From contig NZ_JAGTUT010000001.1 in NCBI RefSeq assembly GCF_025685605.1, positions 744,001-808,000 of the forward strand: a DNA stretch of 64,000 nucleotides, read 5' to 3'. This DNA comes from Granulicella arctica. Its GTDB lineage: Bacteria; Acidobacteriota; Terriglobia; Terriglobales; Acidobacteriaceae. The notes below the pieces were generated by a model that worked only from the letters and a program-made list of their open reading frames with translations, was not told where the DNA came from and did no database searches. Position numbers and translations under genes: made by a program. How positions within the stretch are numbered: position 1 is the first letter of the stretch; every line of letters begins with the position of its first letter. Shown here in pieces: positions 1 through 8,793 of the stretch.

Positions 1-277
1 TCTTCGACTCAGCCGCGTGACTCTGATAGTTCAGACCGATGGCGAAGATTCGCGGCGGGCGTGGTATAGGCGCATGCAGCGTAACATCAGCCAGCGGAAT
101 ACGTATGCCTGTCTGCAAGGTGGCCTGCGCGCCGTCGAGCCCTTTCGATCCATCTTCAATCAAGGCTAGTACCGTCTTATAGCCCAAGCCGGAAAGATCA
201 ACGACTTCATTCTCATTCACCAGAACACCCGGCGTGGGAACAGGAGAAGTGGCAGCGGTAAACGTAACGAATTTCAT
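1..277 (-). CDS. Fumarylacetoacetate hydrolase family protein, N-terminal part (runs off window)
   Basis: The start codon is the ATG read from 277 on the minus strand, and the frame stays open to base 1, so only about 92 N-terminal residues are visible. They begin MKFVTF and end in IFAIGLNYQSHAAE, the hallmark segment that opens the catalytic domain of FAH-family proteins (typically LCVGLNYRDHA with E next to it). Family members hydrolyse or decarboxylate acylpyruvates and 2-oxo-3-enedioates in aromatic or sugar catabolism. The metal-binding E..E..D residues lie outside the window, so the substrate cannot be assigned. The gene is divergent from the lipoprotein at 497. Confidence 0.8.
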   Translation of the reverse strand, partial: MKFVTFTAATSPVPTPGVLVNENEVVDLSGLGYKTVLALIEDGSKGLDGAQATLQTGIRIPLADVTLHAPIPRPPRIFAIGLNYQSHAAESK

Positions 278-496
278 GCGTGAGCAGCTCCAAAGGTAAC
301 GATCGGATTGATGGCAACAACGTACCTAGAGCATACCGCGCCAGTCGATGTTAGATTCATCAGCAGCACCGGGAGAGACTCGTCTCTCGATGTTGCGGGC
401 TTTACACCGTCAACCCACTGAAGGCGAAGCTGCAATCATTCGCGGGACAACTGATCGTTCCGTCCGACCGTCACATCCTTTTGGGAGATAGATTCC

Positions 497-1363
497 ATGA
501 TTCTGGGCATTGCACCATTCCGCCGTACGACGATTCCCGCGACACTTCTTCTAAGTTTTGCCCTGGTGCTGAGCGGGTGCAAACATGCTGCTGCGCCTGC
601 TGCCGGAGTGCGCAACTCTGACGGCTCCATAACGAACGCAGATGGCTCGATTACCTATCCGGCTGGCACAATTCCTTCTGCACCTGTACAGACGCCTACT
701 AGGAATGCTGACGGCTCAATCACAAATCCTGACGGTTCCGTCACCTACCCGGCAGGGTCGACCCGCGCGGAGAAGGCGCAACAATCGCCCGCTCCGCAGG
801 CAGTTCAGACCCAGACCCAGCCTGCCCCTGTTGAGAGGCAGGCACCCCCGCCACCCCCGCCCGTCCTGCGAGTGGTCCGAAGCGGAGCAGCAATTCCTGT
901 CACCATCACAGAGACGCTTAGCGCAAGTAGGAACAACGCAGGAGATACGTTTACGGGCGTTCTGCGCCGTGATGTCACTACTGCAAGTGGTGAAGTGGTC
1001 TTTGCCCGCGGAACGCAGGTGTATGGTGTGATCGCTGCTGCGAAGGGCAAGGGCCGGTTCAAGGGTGCTGGCGATCTGGCGATTGAACTGACGCGCATCG
1101 GGGGAACTCGCGTAAGCACGACCGAGTATGAGGCAGTCAACAAAGGTCGTGGCAAGCGTACCGCAGGGTTTGTTGGCGGCGGTGGTGGTCTTGGAGCCAT
1201 CATCGGCGGTATTGCAGGAGGCGGAAAAGGAGCCCTCATCGGAGGACTGGCTGGTGCCGGTGCAGGTACGGCAGGTGCGGCCTACACAGGAAATCGCGAT
1301 GTCGTCATCCCCTCCGAGTCTGCAGTGACTTTTACGCTCACGGAAGCGATCTCGGTTCGATAG
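497..1363 (+). CDS. Glycine-zipper lipoprotein with internal DGSIT repeats
   Basis: This 288-residue protein starts with a lipoprotein signal peptide whose lipobox is LSGC (Cys28), so it is probably anchored in a membrane on the outside of the cytoplasm. Residues 39-90 hold a duplicated unit of the form N-x-DGSIT-N-x-DGS-x-TYPAG. A Pro/Gln linker follows (about 95-125), then a globular domain, then a glycine zipper (about 225-255, GGGGG/IIGG/GGKGALIGG). The final 160 residues are clearly homologous to those of the lipoprotein at 40124, down to the phrases FKGA, GRGK and IPSE, so the two are paralogs with different N-terminal modules. The role is unknown; a structural envelope function is inferred from the zipper and lipid anchor. 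A hairpin terminator follows at 1381. Confidence 0.8.
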   Translation: MILGIAPFRRTTIPATLLLSFALVLSGCKHAAAPAAGVRNSDGSITNADGSITYPAGTIPSAPVQTPTRNADGSITNPDGSVTYPAGSTRAEKAQQSPAPQAVQTQTQPAPVERQAPPPPPPVLRVVRSGAAIPVTITETLSASRNNAGDTFTGVLRRDVTTASGEVVFARGTQVYGVIAAAKGKGRFKGAGDLAIELTRIGGTRVSTTEYEAVNKGRGKRTAGFVGGGGGLGAIIGGIAGGGKGALIGGLAGAGAGTAGAAYTGNRDVVIPSESAVTFTLTEAISVR

Positions 1364-1380
1364 CAGCGCTTGCACTGAAA

Positions 1381-1412
1381 GGACGGCGGCCTGCGGGTCG
1401 CCGTTCCTGTTT
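1381..1412 (+). terminator. Hairpin terminator after glycine-zipper lipoprotein
   Basis: GGACGGCG (1381-1388) can pair with CGCCGTTCC (1399-1407) with one bulged base, and TGTTT follows. It lies 17 nt past the stop at 1363 and before engB. Confidence 0.55.
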
Positions 1413-1449
1413 AATCCTGAGATCAGCTTTGAACGACTAAGATGAAAGC

Positions 1450-2061
1450 ATGCGTCTAACCCCTGTATTCCTTCTCTCCGCAACCGACGCCGCCCACTTC
1501 CCTGGCGAGGCGAAGACCTACGGTGCACCGGAGATTGCGTTTCTCGGCCGCTCGAATGTGGGCAAATCCTCCCTGATCAATGCTCTTCTGGGCTCGAAAG
1601 AGGCACACGTCTCCTCGACCCCGGGCCGTACCCGTGCCATCAACTTCTTCGCCCTGCATGAGGGCGCCGGCGAGAAGATGAAGCAAAAGCCCACGCTCAT
1701 CTTTGCCGATCTACCCGGCTACGGCTATGCAAAGATCTCGAAGTCCATCTCGGCGGAGTGGCCGAAGTTCATTGAGCCCTATCTCGCCGAGCGAGAGGCA
1801 CTCGCCCTCGGAATCTGTCTGGTCGATACCAACATTCCTCCCCAGCCAAGCGATACGCAACTGATCCACTACTTTCAACAGACCCAGCGACCGTATCTGG
1901 TCGTCGGAACAAAAGCCGACCGACTCTCCAACAATGTTCTCGCGAAGTCGATTGCCGCGTTGAAGCGCTTCCACGAGATCGACGAGGTCCTACCTATCTC
2001 CGCCAAGACTGATGCAGGAACCAAGGCGCTCTGGGGTCGCCTTATGGCGGTCGCCGGCTAA
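1450..2061 (+). CDS. engB: Ribosome biogenesis GTP-binding protein YihA/YsxC (EngB)
   Basis: This 203-residue GTPase is of normal length for EngB, which acts in late assembly of the 50S ribosomal subunit. The G1 P-loop GRSNVGKS is at 33-40, followed by a switch I region with STPGRT (56-61). G3 is DLPG (87-90), in the family context ADLPGYGYA, and G4 is TKAD (154-157). SAK near 184 is G5. The ATG at 1450 fits the family N-terminus. No strong Shine-Dalgarno is visible. The gene stands alone between a terminator and the convergent inositol-phosphate synthase. Confidence 0.95.
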   Translation: MRLTPVFLLSATDAAHFPGEAKTYGAPEIAFLGRSNVGKSSLINALLGSKEAHVSSTPGRTRAINFFALHEGAGEKMKQKPTLIFADLPGYGYAKISKSISAEWPKFIEPYLAEREALALGICLVDTNIPPQPSDTQLIHYFQQTQRPYLVVGTKADRLSNNVLAKSIAALKRFHEIDEVLPISAKTDAGTKALWGRLMAVAG

Positions 2062-2135
2062 CTGCCTGCGGCATGCCTTGGATATTAGGCGACCACGAAA
2101 GTACTTCGGGCCGCCCTCCTATCTGGATATCGGCG

Positions 2136-3476
2136 TTAGTCTCCGTAGTAGTCAAGGCCGAGATGCGTGATCAAATCTTCACCCATAATGTGCCGTAGCG
2201 TATTTTTCATCTTCATCGATTGAATAAACAAATCATGCTCCGGGTAAACGCCCCTGGCTGAATCTGGCGCTTTGAAGTAAAAGCTGAGCCACTCCTGGAT
2301 ACCAAGTCCGCACAGGCTAGGCGTTCGCGCTGCAAGATCCATAAAGAGAATCAGGTCGAGCGCAAGCGGCGCTGCAAGGATCGAATCGCGGCAGAGAAAG
2401 TCCACCTTCAACTGCATCGGATAGCCGAGCCAGCCGAAGATGTCGATATTATCCCAGCCCTCTTTGTTGTCACCACGCGGCGGGTAATAGTTGATGCGCA
2501 CCTTGTGGTACAGATCCTTGTACAGATCGGGATAAAGCTCCGGTTGCAGGATGATATCGAGCACGCCAAGCTTCGATTCTTCTTTGGTCTTGAACGACTC
2601 AGGATCGTCCAGAACTTCGCCATCGCGATTGCCGAGAATATTAGTGGAGTACCACCCCGCCACACCTAGCATGCGCGTCTTGAACGCAGGCGCCAGCACC
2701 GTCTTGATGAAAGTCTGTCCTGTCTTGAAGTCCTTGCCGCAGATCGGTGCGTTCATTTTCTTCGATAACTCATTGAGCGCAGGAATATCGACGGTAAGGT
2801 TCGGAGCACCGTTCGCAAACGGAATTCCTTCCTTCAAGGCGGCCCAGGCATAGAGCATCGACGGGGAGATATTTGGATCATCCTCAACCAGTCCTTTTTC
2901 AAACGCCTCCAGAGTCTGGTGAACCGCCGTCTGCTGCAGGAAAATCTCGGTCGACCCACACCAGATCATTACCTGGCGGTCCGTCTTCGTCTTGAACTCT
3001 GCGATGTCATTGCGAATCTGGTTCGCAAGATCGCACTTATTTTTGCCGGTTTTAATCTTCTTTCCGGTCAGCCGTTTGACGTAATGCTGATCAAAGACCG
3101 CCGGCATCGGCTCGATGGATTCCAGATACGGCCGGATGGACTCAAGCTGGTCACGGTCGAGCACCTGGGCCGTCTTCGCAGCGTCGTAGAGATTGCCGCC
3201 GAAGATGTCCCACCCAGTGAAGACCAGGTCGTCGAGTTGCGCGATAGGCGTGAAGTCTTTAATCAGCGGACTTTTTGCATCGGTGCGCTTTCCCAACCGA
3301 ATAGTGCCCATCTGCGAGATTGATCCGATAGGCTTTGCGAGTCCCTTGCGTATAGCTTCGACGCCGGCGATCAGGGTAGTAGCAACGGCTCCCATCCCGG
3401 GGATCATGACGCCAAGTTTTCCGGTGGCGGGCTTGATGCTGGCCGCCTCACGTCCAGCGGCTTCTGGTGTAGACAT
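2136..3476 (-). CDS. ino1: Inositol-3-phosphate synthase (myo-inositol-1-phosphate synthase)
   Basis: The enzyme converts glucose 6-phosphate to 1L-myo-inositol 1-phosphate with bound NAD. The start at 3476 (MSTPEAAG) was chosen over an upstream in-frame codon at 3557 because AGAAGGAA lies about 10 nt before it. The protein is 446 residues. It has an N-terminal Rossmann motif (VMIPGMGAVATT, about 23-34) and, near the C-terminus, the family region with DIFGWLGYPMQLKVDF and CRDSILAAPLALDL. It is cytoplasmic. Inositol phosphate feeds phosphatidylinositol, inositol sphingolipids or osmolytes, and a sphingoid-base synthase lies 12 kb away, so a lipid role is plausible but unproven. DedA is 277 nt upstream on the same strand. 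Confidence 0.9.
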   Translation of the reverse strand: MSTPEAAGREAASIKPATGKLGVMIPGMGAVATTLIAGVEAIRKGLAKPIGSISQMGTIRLGKRTDAKSPLIKDFTPIAQLDDLVFTGWDIFGGNLYDAAKTAQVLDRDQLESIRPYLESIEPMPAVFDQHYVKRLTGKKIKTGKNKCDLANQIRNDIAEFKTKTDRQVMIWCGSTEIFLQQTAVHQTLEAFEKGLVEDDPNISPSMLYAWAALKEGIPFANGAPNLTVDIPALNELSKKMNAPICGKDFKTGQTFIKTVLAPAFKTRMLGVAGWYSTNILGNRDGEVLDDPESFKTKEESKLGVLDIILQPELYPDLYKDLYHKVRINYYPPRGDNKEGWDNIDIFGWLGYPMQLKVDFLCRDSILAAPLALDLILFMDLAARTPSLCGLGIQEWLSFYFKAPDSARGVYPEHDLFIQSMKMKNTLRHIMGEDLITHLGLDYYGD

Positions 3477-3753
3477 TTTTGGCAATTTCCTTCTAGCTGC
3501 GATGTTCCGAGCAGGCTCGGACAGGTCAGTATTACCCGTCGCAAAGCACCAGCGCAAACCGGGAAGAGCGTGACCGGTAACTTAGCGGAAAGCTGCTAAA
3601 CCCGCATTTCTATTGCACCATGCAACTAGAGGTGTCACTCGAAATAGAGAGGAGTTTAGGTAGAACAGGCTCGAGACGAATACCTCAAAATGTCTGCCCC
3701 AGGCGTCGTGAGCGGCGGGGCAAACGTCGCTCGCTGATGCACATTACCCGTCG

Positions 3754-4383
3754 CTAAACTGACTCTCCAACCCGGATGCGATTCTTCCAGTGCGAGACCA
3801 CAAACCAAACGATGCCAGCGAGCAGGAGAACCTCCACGCCAAGGTGAAAACGATGAAAGATTGCTTTGAACTGGGGATTCGTATCCCACTGCGCTCCAAG
3901 CTTCATCCCCACATAAGCCAGCGCGTAGCACCATGGCCACGAGCCAATGAAGGTGTAGAGATGGAAGCGAAACTGGTTCATCTTTGCGATACCGGCTGGC
4001 AGCGCGATGAACGTCCGAACAATCGGCAGCATGCGCCCGATCAACACCGTAATCGAACCGTACTTCGCAAAGAAATGCTCACACAGGTCGAGGTCTCGCC
4101 GGCTTAGTAGAACGTAGCCGCCGAATCGTTCGACCATCGGTCGACCGCCCTTTGCGCCTACCCAATATGCCGGAATTGAACCTATATTCGAGGCCAGCGA
4201 AGCCACGGTGGCCAGGATAATGAGCTTCCACTGCGTTGTCGCCAGCGCGTATCCGGCCAGAGGCATGATTACCTCAGACGGAATCGGGACACAGGCAGAC
4301 TGGATCGCCATGAGCAAGGCAACACTGGCATAGCCGCCGCTGACAATGAAGCCTATAAGGAGGGCAAGAAGTTTTTCTGACAT
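3754..4383 (-). CDS. DedA family membrane protein
   Basis: This 209-residue integral membrane protein starts at the ATG read from 4383 (MSEKLLAL). An in-frame codon at 4434 lies inside the divergent hemQ promoter region and is less likely. DedA proteins are proton-linked envelope proteins implicated in scrambling or recycling lipid carriers such as undecaprenyl phosphate and in membrane homeostasis. Visible family features are IPSEVIMPLAG near residue 35, a glycine-rich GAKGG segment, the re-entrant signature GRMLPIVRTFIALPAG, and a final membrane helix. The GRxxPxxRTF arginines are conserved. The gene is divergent from hemQ with 77 nt between the starts. Confidence 0.9.
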   Translation of the reverse strand: MSEKLLALLIGFIVSGGYASVALLMAIQSACVPIPSEVIMPLAGYALATTQWKLIILATVASLASNIGSIPAYWVGAKGGRPMVERFGGYVLLSRRDLDLCEHFFAKYGSITVLIGRMLPIVRTFIALPAGIAKMNQFRFHLYTFIGSWPWCYALAYVGMKLGAQWDTNPQFKAIFHRFHLGVEVLLLAGIVWFVVSHWKNRIRVGESV

Positions 4384-4460
4384 GGCTCGTGCAGTATAAC
4401 GGGTCCACTTTTGGGAACGCTGTTTTGCCAGCAACTGACGGTTCGGGAGACAATCGAACC

Positions 4461-5294
4461 ATGGCAGATTCCGTAACCACCGAGGCCGTCAGTTCGGCTT
4501 CCGCATCGTCTTCAGCTTCATCTGTAGCAGTAGTGGCGCCCACCTCAGTCGGACGTCCTGCAAGCAGCTATGGTGCCGCCCCGCACGATCCCTCAAAGCC
4601 GCCTGTAAAGCGCCAAATTGTCTGCTTTAGCTTCTACAAGGTCATGCCCGAATGGCGTCGCCTGCCCGCCGAGGAGAAGGCCGCACATAAGAAGGCCTTC
4701 GCAGATGTGCTTGCCAAGTGGAATAAGCCCGGCGAGTTTCTTTCCCTCACCTACTCCACCGTCGGAACCCGCGGCGATGTTGACATGTGCGTCTGGTCTA
4801 TCGGATATGCAGTCGAAGAGCTAAACCGCATGCGTAGCGAGCTGATGGGAACTCCTCTCGGCGGGTATCTCAACTCTCCCCATAATTTTGTCGCCATGAC
4901 CAAGCGCTCACAGTACCAAATCGATCGCGAGGATGAGAGCGAAGGCGAAGGTCGCGGAGCAATCCGTCCCGGAGGCCAAAAGTACATCTTTATCTATCCG
5001 TTCTGGAAGACTCGCCCTTGGTATCTCCTTCCCGCTACTGAGCGTAAGCGCCTTATGGACGAGCACATTCGCGTCGGCCTGATGTACCCGCGCGTCAAGC
5101 TCAACACTACGTACTCCTTCGGCATCGATGACCAGGAGTTCGTCGTGGCCTTCGAGACCAACTTTCCCGAGGACTTCCTCGACCTCGTCCAGCAGCTCCG
5201 CGAGACAGAGATCAGCATCTACACCCTGCAAGATACGCCGATCTTCAGCTGCGTCCGCTTGCCTGCAGCCGAGATGCTTGATCGCCTGGGATAG
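4461..5294 (+). CDS. hemQ: Chlorite dismutase-family coproheme decarboxylase HemQ
   Basis: HemQ converts coproheme III to haem b in the coproporphyrin-dependent haem pathway. The start MADSV at 4461 was chosen because the upstream ATG at 4389 sits in the divergent promoter region. The first 50 residues are Ser/Ala-rich and low in complexity. The catalytic domain then begins at VKRQIVCFSFYK. YPFWKTRPWYLLP matches the family's Y-P-x-x-K motif (catalytic Tyr and the Lys four residues later), and MDEHIRVG contains the proximal haem-ligand His. GFDD-like GIDDQEFVVAFE follows. True chlorite dismutases carry a distal Arg in another context, so HemQ is preferred. The nth gene starts 3 nt after the stop, so the two are almost certainly co-transcribed. 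Confidence 0.88.
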   Translation: MADSVTTEAVSSASASSSASSVAVVAPTSVGRPASSYGAAPHDPSKPPVKRQIVCFSFYKVMPEWRRLPAEEKAAHKKAFADVLAKWNKPGEFLSLTYSTVGTRGDVDMCVWSIGYAVEELNRMRSELMGTPLGGYLNSPHNFVAMTKRSQYQIDREDESEGEGRGAIRPGGQKYIFIYPFWKTRPWYLLPATERKRLMDEHIRVGLMYPRVKLNTTYSFGIDDQEFVVAFETNFPEDFLDLVQQLRETEISIYTLQDTPIFSCVRLPAAEMLDRLG

Positions 5295-5297
5295 TCC

Positions 5298-6077
5298 ATG
5301 GCACCGAAGTCTTCAGTCCCGGCAAAGCCGGTCCGCGCCATCCACTCCGCTCCAGTCGGGGCGAAGGCGCGGGCCATCGCCGCCACTGTGTCAACCGCCC
5401 CAAAGAAGCGCACCGGCAAGACGAAGAAGCCGCTCGCTCCCGAGCGCATCACTGCAATCCTCGCCATACTCAGCAAGACATATCCCGATGCAGTTTGCGC
5501 CCTCAATCACCGCAGCGCATGGGAGCTGACCGTAGCTACCATCCTCTCGGCGCAGTGCACGGACGTCCGCGTAAATATCGTTACTCCGGCGCTCTTCGCA
5601 GCGTTTCCGACACCGAAAGCGATGGCCGCGGCGTCCCTGCCCGAACTTGAAGAGCTAATCCGCACCACCGGCTTCTACCGCAACAAAGCGAAATCCATCC
5701 AGGGAGCCGCGCGCACTGTCGTCGAAAACTTCGGCAACAAGGTTCCTCAAACGATGGAGGAGCTGCTCACCCTGCCCGGGGTAGCTCGCAAGACTGCCAA
5801 CGTCGTCCTCGGCTCCTGGTTTGAGATTGCCGATGGCATCGTCGTCGATACACACGTCCTTCGTATCTCGCGCCGTCTAGAGCTCACCCAGGAGACAACC
5901 CCCGAAAAAATTGAGCGCGACCTCGTTAAGATCATCCCTCGCGACCATTGGATCGATTACTCCCACGAAATCATCTTTCACGGTCGGCAGATCTGCATCG
6001 CCCTCAAACCCCGCTGCGCCGACTGCACCCTCGAGAAGCTTTGCAACTCTGGCGATAAGATCTGGTCTTCCCACTGA
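5298..6077 (+). CDS. nth: Endonuclease III (DNA glycosylase/AP lyase)
   Basis: The enzyme excises oxidised pyrimidines and cleaves abasic sites. The 259-residue product has a basic, Ala/Lys-rich N-terminal extension of about 45 residues before the HhH-GPD core. The core shows LSAQCTD (83-89), the helix-hairpin-helix LPGVARKTAN with catalytic Lys165, and VDTHV with catalytic Asp184. The C-terminal [4Fe-4S] loop is complete: Cys233, Cys240, Cys243 and Cys249 in C-x6-C-x2-C-x5-C spacing. It begins 3 nt after hemQ, a tight pairing of haem synthesis and repair that suggests a shared transcript. Confidence 0.96.
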   Translation: MAPKSSVPAKPVRAIHSAPVGAKARAIAATVSTAPKKRTGKTKKPLAPERITAILAILSKTYPDAVCALNHRSAWELTVATILSAQCTDVRVNIVTPALFAAFPTPKAMAAASLPELEELIRTTGFYRNKAKSIQGAARTVVENFGNKVPQTMEELLTLPGVARKTANVVLGSWFEIADGIVVDTHVLRISRRLELTQETTPEKIERDLVKIIPRDHWIDYSHEIIFHGRQICIALKPRCADCTLEKLCNSGDKIWSSH

Positions 6078-6168
6078 CTTGCGCACGGTAATCGGCCATT
6101 CCAGTTTCCTCAGTACAGACGCTGTAAAATCGCGACTGTAGCATCAAAGGTTTTAGGAGACGATTGAC

Positions 6169-7176
6169 ATGAAGCTGACCCCAGGAAAACTTGCCGGACT
6201 GAAGGCTGTCTCAGACGCCCGCGGCGTCATCGCTGCCGCAGCTATGGATCAGCGCGGCTCGCTTCAAAAATCCATCGCCAAAGAGCGCGGTGCGGCCTCT
6301 GATTTTCACGATCTCGAAGAGTTCAAGGAACTCGTAACCGACGTTCTCACTCGGTACTCTTCCGCCATTCTGCTTGACCCGGAGTACGGCCTTCCTGCAA
6401 CTAAGCTTCGCAACTCTGCCGGTCTCCTGCTCGCCTATGAGAAGACGGGTTACGATTCCGCTACTCCCGGACGACTGCCCGACCTGCTCGACGTATGGTC
6501 CGTACGTCGCCTCAAGGAGGCTGGCGCTGACTGCATCAAGATTCTTCTGTACTACACCCCATTTGAGAAGACTTCGATTAACGACCTGAAGCATGCCTGG
6601 ATCGAGCGCATCGGCGACGAGTGTCTCGCCCATGACATTCCCTTCTTCCTGGAGTTCGTTGGCTACGATACCGACGGCGGTGACGAAAAATCCCTCGGCT
6701 ACGCTCTCAAAAAGCCTGCAATCGTCTCCGGCTCTATGGCGGAGTTTGGTAAGGCCCGTTACAACGTAGATGTTCTCAAGGTCGAAGTTCCCGTCCAAAT
6801 GGCATTCGTTGAAGGAACAAAGGCCTACAAGGGTGAGAAGGCTTACACCCGCGCTGAAGCTCTTCAGCACTTCCGCGACGCTGAGCAGATGACGCACAAA
6901 CCCTTTATCTACCTATCGGCCGGTGTCTCGAATCCAGTCTTTATCGAGACCCTTGCTCTTGCAGGCGAATCCGGTACCAAGTTCAATGGAGTTCTCTGTG
7001 GCCGGGCGACCTGGGCCGACGGAGTTCCAATCTTCGCTCGTCAAGGACCCAAAGCTTTCAAGGATTGGCTTGAGACCACGGGCGTAGAGAACATCCAGAA
7101 CGTCAACAAAGCTCTCGAAGCTGCCACCCCTTGGTACACACGCTTCGGTGCTACCAGCCTCGAAGAACTCGGCTGA
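6169..7176 (+). CDS. lacD: Tagatose-1,6-bisphosphate aldolase-like class I aldolase (LacD family)
   Basis: The 335-residue protein matches LacD along its whole length: AMDQRGSL (25-32), SAILLDPEYGLP (65-76), a GLLLAYEKTGYD segment (85-96), EAGADCIKILLYY, and ERIGDECLAHDIPFFLE. Lys204 in VDVLKVEVPV is the Schiff-base lysine of the family. GVLCGRATWADGV closes the barrel. LacD cleaves D-tagatose 1,6-bisphosphate to dihydroxyacetone phosphate and glyceraldehyde 3-phosphate, and relatives act on sulfofructose 1-phosphate or related sugars. No other lac/tagatose gene is nearby, so the physiological substrate is open. AGGAG lies 11 nt before the ATG, and a strong terminator follows at 7195. Confidence 0.88.
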   Translation: MKLTPGKLAGLKAVSDARGVIAAAAMDQRGSLQKSIAKERGAASDFHDLEEFKELVTDVLTRYSSAILLDPEYGLPATKLRNSAGLLLAYEKTGYDSATPGRLPDLLDVWSVRRLKEAGADCIKILLYYTPFEKTSINDLKHAWIERIGDECLAHDIPFFLEFVGYDTDGGDEKSLGYALKKPAIVSGSMAEFGKARYNVDVLKVEVPVQMAFVEGTKAYKGEKAYTRAEALQHFRDAEQMTHKPFIYLSAGVSNPVFIETLALAGESGTKFNGVLCGRATWADGVPIFARQGPKAFKDWLETTGVENIQNVNKALEAATPWYTRFGATSLEELG

Positions 7177-7194
7177 GTCGCTTCGCTCCTGAAC

Positions 7195-7234
7195 AAACGC
7201 CTGACGGCCCCTCAGCGTCAGGCGTTTTGCTTTT
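7195..7234. terminator. Bidirectional rho-independent terminator
   Basis: AAACGCCTGACG (7195-7206) and CGTCAGGCGTTT (7216-7227) form a perfect 12-bp stem with a 9-nt loop, followed by TTTTGCTTTT on the plus strand. It ends the aldolase transcript and overlaps the last codons of the convergent MFS gene, whose stop is at 7218, so it may serve both. Confidence 0.9.
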
Positions 7235-8747
7235 CTACAGATCGTCCTTCGATCATCAGCCATGCGCACACCGCGCTCGCTAGCGCCAAGCCGGTGGCGA
7301 TTGCCAGCACCCGGCGATATCCCGCCACAAACGCCTCATCCACGGCGAGATCTATCCGCACATCATCGGTCTCTATACCCGCCAACTTCGAGCGCTGTCG
7401 ATCAATGGCCTGTCGCTGTACCGGCGACAGCCCCATCCCCTCAAGACGCCTGTTCAGCTCTTGATTGAAGCCAGCAAACAGGACCAATCCCAGTGCAGCC
7501 ACCGCTAGCAATCCCGCAATGCGCGAAACGGCATTGTTAACGCCGGAAGCAACGCCAGCCTGCTCCTCAGGCAATGAGGACATCACCGTGGTAGTCAGCG
7601 GAGCGACACAGATCGCCAGCCCTAAACCCAACCCGAGCACCGCCGGAAAGAATGTAGTCCAGTACGATCCACCAATCCCGGGGCGCATGAATAATGCCAA
7701 TCCCACTGCCGCAATCAGAGGCCCAATTGTCAGCGGCAGTCGTGCTCCATAGCGCACGACCAGGCCGCCCGACCAGCGTGAGAGTACAAAGATCAACAGG
7801 ATGAGCGGCAGCAATGCACCACCGGCTGCCGTAGCGGAGTAATGCTGCACCTGTATCAGATCGAGCGGAAAGAAGAACAATACACCACTCAATGCTCCGT
7901 ACAAGAAGAAGGTGATCAGATTTGCCCCGCTGAATGCACGCGACCGAAAGAGCCCCAGCGGAATCATGGGGATCTTCGACCGCGCCTCCACCACCAAAAA
8001 CGTTCCGAGAGCCGTTAGACCCACGACCCACGCAACAGATATGGCCAGTCCGCCTCGTTGCGCTTCGATCAGCGCAAAGGTAATGCTGCCAAGTCCGACA
8101 GTAGCCGAGATCGCTCCGAACCAGTCCAGCCCTTTACCCGAGTGCTCATTACGACTCTCAGGCACGCGCCACACTGTTAGCCAGATCACCACCGCAGCCA
8201 GCGGCAGGTTGATAAAGAACACCCATCGCCACAACGCATGTTGCACCAGCCACCCGCCCGCCACTGGTCCAACCGCCGTGGTGATGGCCGTAAACGCCGA
8301 CCAGGTTCCGATCGCGCGCCCACGCTCGCTTTCTGCAAATGAAGCACTGATCAGCGCCAGGCTGCCCGGTACCAGCAGGGCCGCGCCAAGACCTTGCAGC
8401 CCACGCGCAGCAATCAGCCAGCCGGTGGAGACAGCGAGACCACACCCCGCCGAAGCCAAAGCAAACAACCCTACACCAAGAAGATAGATCCGCCGGCGGC
8501 CATACAGATCCCCAAGCGACCCGCCGACCAGGAGAAGTGACGCGAGCAGCAAGGCATATGCTTCAACCACCCACTGCACATCCATCACCGTAGCGTGTAA
8601 ATCCCTCTGTAGAGCGGGCAGAGCGACATTTACAACCGTCCCATCAATGAACGCCATGCTCGAGCCTAAAATCGTGGCCGCGAGCACAATTACTCCCGCA
8701 CTAGCTCGTGTCCCTCTGCTCACCTCAGAGCCGTTGGCAGGCGTCAT
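7218..8747 (-). CDS. MFS drug-efflux transporter, DHA2 (EmrB/QacA) family
   Basis: This is a 509-residue multi-spanning membrane protein with 14 predicted helices. The N-terminal repeat has the DHA2 start [17 protein letters not shown] and the motif-A loop [16 protein letters not shown] (about 76-91). Motif [10 protein letters not shown], is in helix 5 near residue 160. These mark a proton-coupled exporter of drugs or other amphiphiles. The C-terminal 45 residues after [20 protein letters not shown] include a short periplasmic loop and a last helix. The gene follows guaA by 46 nt on the same strand and is the last gene before the terminator at 7195. Confidence 0.9.
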   Translation of the reverse strand: MTPANGSEVSRGTRASAGVIVLAATILGSSMAFIDGTVVNVALPALQRDLHATVMDVQWVVEAYALLLASLLLVGGSLGDLYGRRRIYLLGVGLFALASAGCGLAVSTGWLIAARGLQGLGAALLVPGSLALISASFAESERGRAIGTWSAFTAITTAVGPVAGGWLVQHALWRWVFFINLPLAAVVIWLTVWRVPESRNEHSGKGLDWFGAISATVGLGSITFALIEAQRGGLAISVAWVVGLTALGTFLVVEARSKIPMIPLGLFRSRAFSGANLITFFLYGALSGVLFFFPLDLIQVQHYSATAAGGALLPLILLIFVLSRWSGGLVVRYGARLPLTIGPLIAAVGLALFMRPGIGGSYWTTFFPAVLGLGLGLAICVAPLTTTVMSSLPEEQAGVASGVNNAVSRIAGLLAVAALGLVLFAGFNQELNRRLEGMGLSPVQRQAIDRQRSKLAGIETDDVRIDLAVDEAFVAGYRRVLAIATGLALASAVCAWLMIEGRSVEKQNA

Positions 8748-8793
8748 CTATCCTCAGTCACGGTTCATCGGGACTCTTGCTGTCAGCCTGAGC

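Noticed and set aside
373..388. GAGAGAC-TC-GTCTCTC short palindrome upstream of the lipoprotein
   Set aside because: Seven-bp arms with a two-base centre; too little to assign as operator without other evidence.
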